Notes: a model not told the origin generated them from the sequence alone. 64,000 bases of DNA from Arthrobacter sp. StoSoilB5 (GCF_019977235.1 NZ_AP024646.1:2170001-2234000); one strand, 5' to 3'. Numbered from the stretch's first letter, positions 54,852 through 63,663 are shown. Program-made: numbers and translations.

Positions 54852-56357
54852 ATGGCAAACGTCGTCAATGTTGACGTGGTTGTGATCGGGGGAGGGCCCG
54901 TGGGGGTCACGGCCCTGGCGTTGCTGGGCCGCGCGGGCCTGAGCGCCGTCGGCGTGGAACGCGAAGTTCGGGTTTGGCCCACCGCGCGTGCCGTGCATTT
55001 CGATGGCGAGACCTTCCGCACGCTCCAGTCGCTGGGGGTGGCCGAGCGCTTTGCCGAGGCCACGTTGCCGATGGCCTCGTTTCACATCGAGAACGAGGAG
55101 CGCGAAGTCCTGGTGTCCGTGCCGACCGGTCGGCTCGGCACGCAGGGTTGGCACGATGACCTCACCTTCCACCAGCCGGACATCGAAGTCCTGCTCCGGG
55201 ACGTCGTCGAGGAGCTTCCCGGCGTCCAGCTCCGCCAAGGCATGACCGTGCTGTCCGTGCGCAATGTTGGGCAGGGGGTCGAGGTCGCGGTGCGCGGTGC
55301 GGACCACGAGGAACTTCTCATCCGCGCCCGCTGGGCGATCGCGGCGGACGGGGCGCGTTCGCAGACCCGCCAGACGCTGGGCATCGAGTGCGAAAAACTG
55401 GGCGAAGATGCGCAGTGGCTGGTCGCGGACGGAATCCTGGAAGAAGGCCCCGGCCTGGCTTCGGACATGATCTTCCTGGGCCACCACACGCGGCCGGCTT
55501 TGTGGATCCGCCTCCCCGGCAAGCGGGTGCGGATGGAGTTCATGCTGATGCAGGGGGATGACCCCGAGGAAATCGCGACCCCCGCGGGTGTAGAAAGGAT
55601 CAGCGACGGCGTGCTGCCGGTAGACAAGTTCACTGCCGACCGGCTGGCGACCTACACGTTCCGGGGGCGGATCGCCCTACAGTGGCGAGCCGGGAACATC
55701 TTCCTGGCCGGGGACGCCGCCCACCAGGCCCCGCCGCTGTTTGGGCAGGGCCTCTGCGCCGGAATGCGTGATGTGGCCAACCTGGTGTGGAAGCTCGATG
55801 CCGTCAAGCGCGGTGCGGCAGCCGACAGCCTCCTTGACACTTACGAGAGCGAGCGGAAGCCGCACGCACGGTTCTGGGTCGAGCAGGCAACCAACGCCGC
55901 ACGCTTCCTGCAAACCACCGACGCCGGCACCGCGAAGCAGCGTGACGCCTTCATCCGCGCAAACCCCGCCGCATCGGCACCGGTCGCCCCCCCGCTGGGC
56001 CCGGGCCTGCACGACGGCGACACCGACGACCGTGCCGGCCGGCTCAGCATGCAGCCGATCCTGGCCGACGGGGTGCGGCTGGATGACATGGTGGGTTCCC
56101 GCTTCCTGGTGGCAACTACCCGCGAACTCTATGCCGGGCTCCCTGCCTCCCTGCGCAAACAGCTGGAGGGGAACGACGACGTCGTGGTGCTCTTCGATCC
56201 GGCCAAGGTCGGACAGATCCTTGCGGCCGCCGGCGCCCAGATCGTCGTCGTTCGCCCGGACCGGTACATCCTGGGCCTCGGCGACACACCCGAGGTCTTG
56301 GAACGCCTCATCCGCAGCATCCCGCAGGTCGGCCGCGCCGTGCCGGCACACATCTAA
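54852..56357 (+). CDS. FAD-dependent aromatic monooxygenase (MhpA/phenol hydroxylase type)
   Basis: 501 residues; GAAGGAG precedes the ATG. Group A flavin hydroxylase motifs: VDVVVIGGGPVGVTALALLG (GxGxxG), AIAADGARSQTRQTLGI (DG) and FLAGDAAHQAPPLFGQGLC (GD, FAD ribityl binding). The C-terminal thioredoxin-like region (VVVLFDPAKVGQILAAAGAQ) is as in MhpA and resorcinol hydroxylases. It adds a hydroxyl ortho to a phenol, producing the catechol for the dioxygenase encoded next (42 bp downstream). Substrate likely a phenyl-alkanoate, alkylphenol or resorcinol-type compound. Confidence 0.9.
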   Translation: MANVVNVDVVVIGGGPVGVTALALLGRAGLSAVGVEREVRVWPTARAVHFDGETFRTLQSLGVAERFAEATLPMASFHIENEEREVLVSVPTGRLGTQGWHDDLTFHQPDIEVLLRDVVEELPGVQLRQGMTVLSVRNVGQGVEVAVRGADHEELLIRARWAIAADGARSQTRQTLGIECEKLGEDAQWLVADGILEEGPGLASDMIFLGHHTRPALWIRLPGKRVRMEFMLMQGDDPEEIATPAGVERISDGVLPVDKFTADRLATYTFRGRIALQWRAGNIFLAGDAAHQAPPLFGQGLCAGMRDVANLVWKLDAVKRGAAADSLLDTYESERKPHARFWVEQATNAARFLQTTDAGTAKQRDAFIRANPAASAPVAPPLGPGLHDGDTDDRAGRLSMQPILADGVRLDDMVGSRFLVATTRELYAGLPASLRKQLEGNDDVVVLFDPAKVGQILAAAGAQIVVVRPDRYILGLGDTPEVLERLIRSIPQVGRAVPAHI

Positions 56358-56399
56358 ACCCCCAATCCGCGTCCAACAGACAGAACACAGGAGACCATC

Positions 56400-57338
56400 A
56401 TGGCATTCAGCCCAATCACACACCTGAGGCATTTCGACATCGCGGTGCCCGACTACCAAAAGCAGGTCGAGTTCTACAAGAACCACTGGGGACTCACCGA
56501 AATGGAGAACGACGGCGGCGTGACCTACTTCGCCGCCGAAGGCTCCCCGGAACAGTATTCGGTCCGCGTGCGTAAGGCCGAGGAGAAGCGCCTTGACATG
56601 GTCGCGTTCGGCGCGGCGGACAAGACCGCAGTGGACCAACTCGCCTCGGATCTCATTGCCAAGGGCGTGAAGCTCATTGGCGAACCCGATGACGTCAAAA
56701 CCCTTGGCGGGGGATACGGCTTCCGCTTCTTCGACCTGGAAGGGCGCACGATCGAGGTCTCCTCAGACGTCGAGGTGCGCAAGCACCGCAAGATCGAGGA
56801 ACGCGAGGCGATCCCGGTGCGGCTCTCCCACGTGGTCCTCAACTCCCCGGAACCAGAAAAGATGCGCGCCTGGTACGAGCAGCACCTGGGCTTCCGCCTC
56901 TCCGACACCCTGAACCACCCGCACATGGGCGACCTCTTCTACTTCCTGCGCTGCAACGCACAACACCACTCCATAGCAATCTCCCGCGGCCCGCATGCTT
57001 CGCTGCAGCACGCGTCCTTCGAGCTGCGCGGCATCGACGAGTACATGCGCGGCAGCGGCAAGCTGCTGCGTTCGGGGTTCAAGAAGATCTGGGGCCCTGG
57101 TCGCCACAAGGCCGGGGACAACACCTTCACCTACTTCCACGATCCCAACGGCAACACCATGGAGTACACCACGGAACTGGACTCGATCGACGAGGATACC
57201 TGGCACCCCAGCATCTATGACACCAGCGACCCCGAGACCTCCGACCAGTGGGGCACCGGCGGCGAGATGGACGAGTTCATTGCCCGCGAAATGTTCAACG
57301 ACAAGGACAAGGGCCTCTACGTCGCCCCGCCGGTATAA
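56400..57338 (+). CDS. extradiol ring-cleavage dioxygenase (VOC family, type I)
   Basis: 312 residues in two VOC domains. The iron ligands in the C-terminal domain are His in RLSHVVLNSPEPEKM, His in LQHASFELRG and Glu in GNTMEYTTELDS. Family features YFHDPNGNTMEY and GPGRHKAGDNTFTYF resemble 2,3-dihydroxybiphenyl/catechol 2,3-dioxygenases. It opens a catechol ring beside the two hydroxyls (meta cleavage) using Fe(II) and O2. It is placed between the monooxygenase and the first FAH hydrolase, the standard order of a meta pathway. Confidence 0.92.
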   Translation: MAFSPITHLRHFDIAVPDYQKQVEFYKNHWGLTEMENDGGVTYFAAEGSPEQYSVRVRKAEEKRLDMVAFGAADKTAVDQLASDLIAKGVKLIGEPDDVKTLGGGYGFRFFDLEGRTIEVSSDVEVRKHRKIEEREAIPVRLSHVVLNSPEPEKMRAWYEQHLGFRLSDTLNHPHMGDLFYFLRCNAQHHSIAISRGPHASLQHASFELRGIDEYMRGSGKLLRSGFKKIWGPGRHKAGDNTFTYFHDPNGNTMEYTTELDSIDEDTWHPSIYDTSDPETSDQWGTGGEMDEFIAREMFNDKDKGLYVAPPV

Positions 57339-57368
57339 CGACCACAGATGGTGGCTATTGGAGGATTC

Positions 57369-58400
57369 ATGGGAGAGCAACACGCGAACGAATACGCGCT
57401 GGGCACCTTCGAGGACGCCGGGGAGCAGTTCCCCGCGGCGGTCTTCGGGGACCAGGTCGTTGACCTGCGCACCGTGCTGCCCGGAGTCTCACGCATCGGC
57501 GATCTCTTCGCCCGCTGGGAGGCGCACCTGGATGTGCTCGGGTCCATCGACCCGGCCGTTGCCGGTGCCCGGGCCCTCGAAGGGCTGAACGTGCTGCCGC
57601 CGGTGCAGCCGGTGGGCAGTATCATCGCTGCCGGGGCGAACTACCGCGAGCACGTCCTGCAGATGAGCGTGGCCCACAAGCTCGGCGCCGAAGGTGCCGA
57701 CGCGGCGCAACTGAAAGCCGACGCGGCAGCCGAAATCGATGAGCGCGGCCGCTCGGGGGACCCGTATGTCTGGACCGGTATCCCATCGGCCGTCTGCGGC
57801 GCGTACGATGAGGTGCAGTTGCCGGATGTGGGCGGCAACGTCGACTGGGAACTGGAACTCGGCGTGGTCATTGGCCGCAGGGCGCACCGGGTCTCGGCCG
57901 AAGACGCCTTCGACTACGTGGCCGGGTATACCATCGTCAACGACATCACGGCGCGCACGCTGGTCCCGCGCAATGACATCGCGATGATGGGCACCGACTG
58001 GTTCCGCGCGAAGAACCAGCCGACGTTCTTTCCCACCGGCCCCTACGTGGTGCCCAAGCGGTTCATCCCGGACCCGGCGAAGCTCCGGATCCGTTTGAGC
58101 CTCAACGGCACGCCGATGCAGGACGCCCTCGCCGATGACCTGCTCTTCGACATCCCGAGCCTGATCGCCTACGCCTCCTCGGTGGCCGTGCTGCTGCCAG
58201 GGGATGTCCTCATCACCGGTTCGCCGGCGGGCAACGGTTCGCACTGGGGCCGATTCCTGAAGGACGGCGACGTGATGGAGGCGGAAATCTCCGGTCTCGG
58301 CATCCAGCGTTCAACGGTACGCGGGCCCAGCGGGCAGTTGCCTCCCTGGTATATGGATCGCCCGGACGCGGTCGCCGCGGCCGGCAGGGCTGCCCCGTGA
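57369..58400 (+). CDS. fumarylacetoacetate hydrolase-family protein 1
   Basis: 343 residues from ATG 57369, supported by TTGGAGG six bases upstream; an in-frame ATG at 57348 overlaps that ribosome site. FAH domain: SIIAAGANYREHVLQM, metal ligands in DWELELGVVIGRR (Glu-x-Glu) and YTIVNDITARTL (Asp), plus SPAGNGSHWGRFLKDGD. Members hydrolyse C-C bonds of ring-cleavage products or act as hydratases and decarboxylases. It probably processes the extradiol product. The N-terminal ~85 residues form the usual FAH N-domain. The stop overlaps the next start. Confidence 0.88.
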   Translation: MGEQHANEYALGTFEDAGEQFPAAVFGDQVVDLRTVLPGVSRIGDLFARWEAHLDVLGSIDPAVAGARALEGLNVLPPVQPVGSIIAAGANYREHVLQMSVAHKLGAEGADAAQLKADAAAEIDERGRSGDPYVWTGIPSAVCGAYDEVQLPDVGGNVDWELELGVVIGRRAHRVSAEDAFDYVAGYTIVNDITARTLVPRNDIAMMGTDWFRAKNQPTFFPTGPYVVPKRFIPDPAKLRIRLSLNGTPMQDALADDLLFDIPSLIAYASSVAVLLPGDVLITGSPAGNGSHWGRFLKDGDVMEAEISGLGIQRSTVRGPSGQLPPWYMDRPDAVAAAGRAAP

Positions 58401-59248
58401 TCCTGCGTCAAAGCCACTTCGTTCCGCCTGTGTCTTATCTGCTGGCCGACGAGCTGGGATTCCTGCGCGGAGTGGAGGTGTTGCCCACCCGGACCACCTC
58501 GAGCGCCGAGCAGCTGAGGGAATTGCTCGCCGGCGAGCAGGACATGGTGGTCACGGCGATCGATAACCTGTTCGAATGGACCCGGGCCGGGGCCGACCTG
58601 CGCCTGATCGCCCAGGTCGAGGCGACCACGCCGCTGGGCATCCATGCAGGTGCTGACATGGAAACACTGGCGGACCTGGCAGGGTGCCGGTTCGCGGTGG
58701 ACGCCCCCGACAACGGTTTCGCGCTCATCGCCAAGCGCCTGCTGCGGGACGCCGGCGTCGAGGTCGACTACGTGGTGGTCGGCGGCGTGCGCGAACGCCT
58801 TGACGCGCTGCTCGGCGGCCAAGTGGACGCGACCCTGCTCGGGCCGCCGTTCAACCAACTGGCCAAACAGGCCGGGATGCGGCGTGTGATGGACGTCAAC
58901 AGGATGCTGCCGGACCTGCCGGGCCAAGGCCTGGTGGTCCGCGCCGGGCTTCTCGGCTCCGCGGAGCTGGAACGTTACCTGCGCGCACTGGTGTCCGGAG
59001 TGGAAGCCGGCGGGTCGATGGCCGACGCGGAGGGCATCGAGTTGCTTAAACGCTGCGGTTACCAAACCGCGGCAGCGACGGCCTGGAGCACGCGCGCCCG
59101 CACGCTTGCGGTGGATCCTCGCGGACTGGGGCTGCTGACCGGGATCCGTCGAAGCCTAGGCATGCTTGTGCCGGACATTAGTCTGGAGGAGCTCTGCGAC
59201 GGCGAACCGCTCCTGAGGGCCACACGGTCCGCCACTATCGGTAACTGA
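58397..59248 (+). CDS. signal-less periplasmic-binding-fold protein (NMT1/SsuA-like)
   Basis: 283 residues from a GTG overlapping the FAH stop. The PBP type 2 pattern is visible: SYLLADELGFLRGVEVLPTR, LLAGEQDMVVTAIDNLFEWT, DLAGCRFAVDAPDNGFALIA and ALLGGQVDATLLGPPFNQLA. There is no signal peptide or lipobox and the first residues already belong to strand 1, so it stays in the cytoplasm. No permease or ATPase of the nitrate/taurine type lies near it. Cytoplasmic enzymes on this fold exist: 4,5-dihydroxyphthalate decarboxylase (Pht5) and THI5. A catalytic role in the aromatic pathway, or a ligand sensor, is therefore more likely than transport. Confidence 0.75.
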   Translation: MILRQSHFVPPVSYLLADELGFLRGVEVLPTRTTSSAEQLRELLAGEQDMVVTAIDNLFEWTRAGADLRLIAQVEATTPLGIHAGADMETLADLAGCRFAVDAPDNGFALIAKRLLRDAGVEVDYVVVGGVRERLDALLGGQVDATLLGPPFNQLAKQAGMRRVMDVNRMLPDLPGQGLVVRAGLLGSAELERYLRALVSGVEAGGSMADAEGIELLKRCGYQTAAATAWSTRARTLAVDPRGLGLLTGIRRSLGMLVPDISLEELCDGEPLLRATRSATIGN

Positions 59249-59300
59249 GCGTCACCCACGAAGTTGCCTATTGCAACCACATCACCCCAATGCGATACTG

Positions 59301-59311
59301 TACGTATCGTA
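59301..59311. promoter_or_regulatory. shared operator of aromatic regulon, site f
   Basis: TACGTATCGTA is an exact match, 23-33 bp before the second FAH start. It overlaps a second dyad, GATAC/GTATC (59294-59308). It gives the FAH-cupin-acetoacetyl-CoA synthetase genes their own promoter inside the cluster. Confidence 0.7.
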
Positions 59312-59333
59312 TGAGAGATTTGAAGGAGTACTC

Positions 59334-60350
59334 ATGAAACTGGGACGTATAGCAGTGCCCACGCCCGACGGCGAGCAGATCCGACTCGTCGCTGTCCAGC
59401 CGGAGCAGCGGCGGGTTATTGACCTCGCCCGCGCCTATGCCCTGACGCTTCAGCGCAGGGCGGCGGAGCCCGAGCGTGCCCGGGCACTCGCCCTCGCGGT
59501 GCTTCCCGGAAGCCTGGCGGCAGGAATCGGGGGAGGCGCCGCATTCCTGGACGCCGCCCACGATGCGCTCGCCGCGGCCGACGACGCTTCGCTTGCCCTC
59601 GACGAGGTCTCATGGCGCGCGGCTGTCGACTCGCCGGTCATTCGCGATGGGCTGACGTTCGAGCAGCACATCCAGAACTTTCACCGGGTTGTCGCCAAAG
59701 CTCAGCCGGCACGGTCAATCTACGAGCGTCCGGGGTATTTCAAGGGCACGACGGCCATGTCCTACGGACACAACCAGGTACTGCCCTATCCCGACTTCAC
59801 AGAAGCCCTCGATTGGGAGCTCGAGGTCGGCTATGTCGTGGGCAAGTCCGGCAGCGACCTGACCCCGGACACGGCGATGGACCATCTCTTCGGCATCACC
59901 GTCTTCAACGATTTCAGTGCACGCGATATCCAGGGTGCGGAAATGGCCATCGGTATGGGCCCGCAGAAGTGCAAGGACTTCGGCTACGGCATCGGCCCCT
60001 GGGTCACCACGATGGACGAAATTGACTCCATCGAGGGGTTGCGTGGCCAGGTCCGCGTCAACGGGGAGGTTCTCTCCGATACCAAGGTGGAAGACTTCGT
60101 CTACACGCCCGCCGAGTTGCTCGCCTACGTCTCGATCTCCGACCGCCTGCAGCCGGGTGACCTTATCGGTTCGGGCACCATGGGCTTTGGCGCCGGCGTT
60201 GAGATCGGCAAATTCCTGAAGCCAGGTGACGTCATTGAGTTGGAACTCGAGGGCGTCGGCACGCTGCGCACCCCGATCTCCACTGAACGTCAAAAGGCCC
60301 CGTGGTGGCCCGAGCCCCGCACCTACCCGCACGAAGAATGGGTGGCGTAA
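59334..60350 (+). CDS. fumarylacetoacetate hydrolase-family protein 2
   Basis: 338 residues from ATG 59334 with GAAGGAG upstream. FAH active-site elements: FTEALDWELEVGYVVGKSG (Glu ligands), GITVFNDFSARDIQGAEMAI (Asp and Lys region), PQKCKDFGYGIGPWVTTMDE and LIGSGTMGFGAGVEIGKFL. The KxxDFGxxxGPWVVT arrangement is typical of true FAH and related acylpyruvate hydrolases that release a 3-keto acid. The cupin gene overlaps and an acetoacetyl-CoA synthetase follows, so release of acetoacetate is a reasonable inference. Only distantly related to FAH protein 1. Confidence 0.9.
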   Translation: MKLGRIAVPTPDGEQIRLVAVQPEQRRVIDLARAYALTLQRRAAEPERARALALAVLPGSLAAGIGGGAAFLDAAHDALAAADDASLALDEVSWRAAVDSPVIRDGLTFEQHIQNFHRVVAKAQPARSIYERPGYFKGTTAMSYGHNQVLPYPDFTEALDWELEVGYVVGKSGSDLTPDTAMDHLFGITVFNDFSARDIQGAEMAIGMGPQKCKDFGYGIGPWVTTMDEIDSIEGLRGQVRVNGEVLSDTKVEDFVYTPAELLAYVSISDRLQPGDLIGSGTMGFGAGVEIGKFLKPGDVIELELEGVGTLRTPISTERQKAPWWPEPRTYPHEEWVA

Positions 60351-60958
60351 TGACCCGGCCCCCAGTTCGCCGCATCGTCACCGGGCACGACGATCAGGGA
60401 CGCGCCATCATCCTCTCGGACGGCGCCGCGCCCAACCACTGGTCATCGGAAGTAATTCCGGGATTCGGCGCCACCGTGCCCTGGCTGACCGCAGCCGGAC
60501 CCATCGACCACGTCAGCGACGTCGACCCGGCCACGGCGGACGCCGAGATCCCCAGCTTCCCCGCCGCCGGCGAGACGATCCTCCGCATCGCCGACTTCCC
60601 GCCGGACTCCGTCTATCCGGACGAGGCAGGCTCGGTGATTTTCAGCGAGATCGACGGGCACGACGAGGCCCAAGCGGGTGCCGAGCACAGCGGGTCAAAG
60701 CACTTTTGGTTCCACCGCACCGACTCGCTGGACTACGCGGTGGTTCTCGAGGGTGAAATCACGTTGTTGGTTGATGAGGGCGAGGCGACCATGCGCGCCG
60801 GCGATGTTGCCGTGCAACGCGCCACCAGCCACGCGTGGTCCAACCGCACGGACACCACGGCCAGGGTCCTCTTCGTGCTGATCGGGACCGAGCCCCTCAC
60901 GGCAGCCCAGATCGCCGAGCGGCGCAGGGAGGCTTCCCGGCCCTTGGAGAGAGCATGA
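60350..60958 (+). CDS. cupin-domain protein
   Basis: 202 residues from ATG 60350, overlapping the FAH stop by one base (TAATG). The single cupin barrel is in the second half: HSGSKHFWFHRTDSLDYAVV, LEGEITLLVDEGEATMRAGD and VAVQRATSHAWSNRTDTTAR. The first 85 residues add a separate beta region with PNHWSSEVIPGFGATVPW. Metal-ligand histidines are sparse (H in FWFHRTD, H in TSHAWSN). Proteins of this shape next to FAH genes may be isomerases or decarboxylases of ring-cleavage products; the function is unknown. Confidence 0.75.
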   Translation: MTRPPVRRIVTGHDDQGRAIILSDGAAPNHWSSEVIPGFGATVPWLTAAGPIDHVSDVDPATADAEIPSFPAAGETILRIADFPPDSVYPDEAGSVIFSEIDGHDEAQAGAEHSGSKHFWFHRTDSLDYAVVLEGEITLLVDEGEATMRAGDVAVQRATSHAWSNRTDTTARVLFVLIGTEPLTAAQIAERRREASRPLERA

Positions 60959-62925
60959 TCCTCGACGCCCAGGCCGCCGACGGCGACGTGATCTGGGAGC
61001 CGGATCTCGAACTCAGCGCGGAGACCGCCGTCGAACGTTTCGCCGCCTTCCTTGGCGGGCAGGGCATCGACGTCGGTACGGGCTATGACGAGCTCTGGCA
61101 GTGGTCGGTGGATGAGCCCGAGCAGTTCTGGGAGCTCTTTGCCCGGTTTGCGGGAGTCGAGTTCGGTGGGGCGGCAGGGCCCGTCTGCACCAACGATCCC
61201 ATGCCGCACACGCGCTGGTTCCCGGGGCGCACGCTCAACTTCGCCCGGCACCTGCTGCAGGGCCACGAGGGAATCGCACTGGTTGGCATCGCCGAGGACG
61301 GGACGCGCGAGGAGATCACCTGGGATGCTCTGCGGCGCGAGGTGGCTTCGCTGGCCGCGCACCTTCGCGTCCGGGGCGTAGGCCACGGGGACAAGGTCGT
61401 GGCGGTCCTTCCCAACGTTGCCGAGGCCGTCGTCGGGCTGCTCGCCGCTGCCTCGATCGGTGCCGTCTGGTCAGTCTGCGCCCCGGAGTTCGGCCCGGGC
61501 GCAATCGTCTCGCGGTTCGCCCAGCTCGCTCCTAAGGTCGTCATCGCCGCCCCTGGTTACATGCTCGGCGGGAAGGACCGTGACCGCCGCGCGGAGTTGG
61601 AGGAAATCTTCGCCCAGCTCCCCACCCTCGAGCACGTGATCTGGGTGGGACGGCATACCTCAATTCCGTGTATCCCGACCCGGGCCCCGGCCGTGGACTG
61701 GGCACAGGCCGTGGCTGAAGCGGCGGAGCTCGTCTTCGACGACGTTGAGTTCAGTCACCCCCTATGGGTTCTGTTCTCCTCCGGGACTACGGGCATCCCG
61801 AAGGGCATCGTGCACGGGCATGGTGGGGCACTGCTGGAGGAAATGAAAATGCTCCTCATCCATTCCAACTTGAGGCCCGGTGACCGCTACCTCAACGTGG
61901 CCTCGACGAGTTGGGTGCTCTGGAATTCCCTTGTCTCCGCCTTAGGCGTAGGGGCGACTGCGGTGCTCATCGACGGAAATCCCACCTTCCCGTCGATCGA
62001 CAGGGTGTGGCAGATCGCCGCAGCCGAGCGGGTCGCGGTCCTCGGTGTCGGTGCGGGATTTGTTCACTCCTGCGCGAAGGCCTCACTGGTGCCAATGCAG
62101 GACCACGACCTGGGAGCCTTGAAATCCCTTCAGGTCACCGGATCACCGCTCTCGACCGACGGCTACCGCTGGGTCTACGGCAATGTGGGCGACATCTGGC
62201 TGGCCTCGATGAGTGGTGGCACCGACATAGCCTCCATCTTCGTGGGAGGATCCCCGACGCTCCCGGTGCATGTCGGCTACATCCAGGCTCCGGCACTCGG
62301 GGTACGCGTGGAGTCCTGGGATGAAGCGGGCAATCCCACCCGGGGCAAGGGCGAACTGGTGGTGACCAAGGCAATGCCCTCCATGCCCCTGAGCTTCTGG
62401 GGCGATGACGGCAGCCGATACCACGAGAGCTACTTCGCCATGTATCCGGGGGTGTGGCGGCATGGGGACTACATCGAGTTCACGGACCGGGGCATCCTTA
62501 TCCACGGCCGTTCCGACTCGACTCTCAACCGCAACGGGCTGCGGCTCGGTTCGGCGGATATCTACGCGGTGGTTGAATCACTGCCGGAAGTCGCCGAGGC
62601 CATGATTGTCGGCGCGGAACTGGGCACTGATTACTACATGCCGCTGTTCGTTCACCTGGCTGACGGTACCAATCCGGACGTGGCGAGAGATGCGATTACC
62701 AGATCCATCCGTGAGAACCTCTCCGTCCGGTACCTTCCCGACGAGATCATCTTCATGCCGGGGATTCCTCATACCCGCACCGGAAAGAAGCTGGAGGTCC
62801 CGGTCAAGCGGCTTTTGCAGGGGGCGGGCCTGGGAACGGTCGCGGATCTCGGGTCGGTGGATGATCCCGAGCTGCTGAAAGAATATTCGCGGTTTGCCCT
62901 TGAGCGGCAGACCGTATCACCCTAA
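60955..62925 (+). CDS. acetoacetyl-CoA synthetase
   Basis: 656 residues from ATG 60955 (ATGA overlap with the cupin). The N-terminal ACS-type segment ELWQWSVDEPEQFWELFARF and FPGRTLNFARHLL precede the ANL core. The P-loop is LWVLFSSGTTGIPKGIVHGH, A4 region LASMSGGTDIASIFVGG, hinge ILIHGRSDSTLNRNGLRLGS and C-terminal lysine IPHTRTGKKLEVPVKRLLQG. The SGGTDI, STLNRNGLR and KGIVHG variants are typical of acetoacetate-CoA ligase rather than acetate-CoA ligase. It activates acetoacetate with ATP and CoA. Together with the thiolase at 41318 it would give two acetyl-CoA. Last gene of its operon. Confidence 0.92.
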   Translation: MILDAQAADGDVIWEPDLELSAETAVERFAAFLGGQGIDVGTGYDELWQWSVDEPEQFWELFARFAGVEFGGAAGPVCTNDPMPHTRWFPGRTLNFARHLLQGHEGIALVGIAEDGTREEITWDALRREVASLAAHLRVRGVGHGDKVVAVLPNVAEAVVGLLAAASIGAVWSVCAPEFGPGAIVSRFAQLAPKVVIAAPGYMLGGKDRDRRAELEEIFAQLPTLEHVIWVGRHTSIPCIPTRAPAVDWAQAVAEAAELVFDDVEFSHPLWVLFSSGTTGIPKGIVHGHGGALLEEMKMLLIHSNLRPGDRYLNVASTSWVLWNSLVSALGVGATAVLIDGNPTFPSIDRVWQIAAAERVAVLGVGAGFVHSCAKASLVPMQDHDLGALKSLQVTGSPLSTDGYRWVYGNVGDIWLASMSGGTDIASIFVGGSPTLPVHVGYIQAPALGVRVESWDEAGNPTRGKGELVVTKAMPSMPLSFWGDDGSRYHESYFAMYPGVWRHGDYIEFTDRGILIHGRSDSTLNRNGLRLGSADIYAVVESLPEVAEAMIVGAELGTDYYMPLFVHLADGTNPDVARDAITRSIRENLSVRYLPDEIIFMPGIPHTRTGKKLEVPVKRLLQGAGLGTVADLGSVDDPELLKEYSRFALERQTVSP

Positions 62926-62971
62926 GCGGTACCGCTACCGGTCCTACTGGCATCAAGGACGTCGGGGAGGT

Positions 62972-63004
62972 CGAGCCGGACCGGCGTAAGCCAGGTCCGG
63001 CTCG
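62972..63004 (+). terminator. terminator after acetoacetyl-CoA synthetase
   Basis: CGAGCCGGACC (62972-62982) is the exact complement of GGTCCGGCTCG (62994-63004), with an 11-base loop and TCGTTTTCGTT following. It lies 47 bp after the stop and ends the aromatic island. Confidence 0.75.
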
Positions 63005-63549
63005 TCGTTTTCGTTGTGCATGCAGCACTGAAACGCGAGTGGTGGTCCCAAAATTGCCTAAGGGTGGTGGACTGCTTCTTTGGACCACACCGTGACGACG
63101 GAGGTTGCCGGCGCGGGGACAAAGGTGTTTGGTGACAAGCCCTTTGCCTTCGGTTGAACAGGTGTGGTTGGGCCGTGATATCAGCAGGCTGTAGTCGAGT
63201 CTCCGCCCACCATCGCCCGGACAAGGTCGATCTGCGGGACGACATGAGGTGCAATAGCTGATCCGCAACCTTCACCGTCCTGGTCGCATCTGGACCCGCA
63301 AAGGACGTCAAGCCTCCAGAATCCGGTCGGATAACCAACTAGATCACCGAGCGGGACTGAAACTTCCTGCTGCTCTTCTCGTGGCAGGTTGCAAGGTCAA
63401 TTATCGGCATTGGGCGCCTAAGAGGAGTGCGCTTCAACGCAGGCCCATACCTGATCGCCTGGAGAGGCCCAAGTGGTCACGTTCAGCAAGACGCGCCACC
63501 ATGATCATCGAATTTGCTGGTCGTTCGTGGCGCTGGCGAACAGGACATC
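63005..63549. other. gene-free decayed stretch after the aromatic island
   Basis: No convincing gene. It contains copy 2 of the dispersed repeat (63098-63189) and leads into an SDR relic, mirroring the arrangement at 19.8-20.5 kb. Confidence 0.5.
63098..63189. repeat. degenerate dispersed repeat, copy 2
   Basis: ACGGAGGTTGCCGGCGCGGG, GGTGACAAGCCC and TTGGGCCGTGATATCAGCAG appear in the same order and spacing as in 20178-20272. Scattered substitutions and small indels indicate an old duplication or two remnants of one family. Confidence 0.6.
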
Positions 63550-63663
63550 GGCCTTATCGGAACACCATACGGCATCGCGCGCGTCGCTCTGTTCTGGGCG
63601 AGCGATCTGTCCACCATCATGACCGGAAGCACGCTCCTCGAGGATGCGGGACAAGCCATTTGA
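63550..63663 (+). pseudogene. C-terminal relic of an SDR dehydrogenase
   Basis: The 37 codons include GTPYGIARVALFWASDLSTI and MTGSTLLEDAGQAI before a stop. The SDR at 18890-19714 ends GTPDDIARVVLFCASDLSTI, MTGSTLLADAGQTI. Upstream sequence has no matching Rossmann part. It is a fragment of a close relative of the glycoside-operon SDR. Confidence 0.75.
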
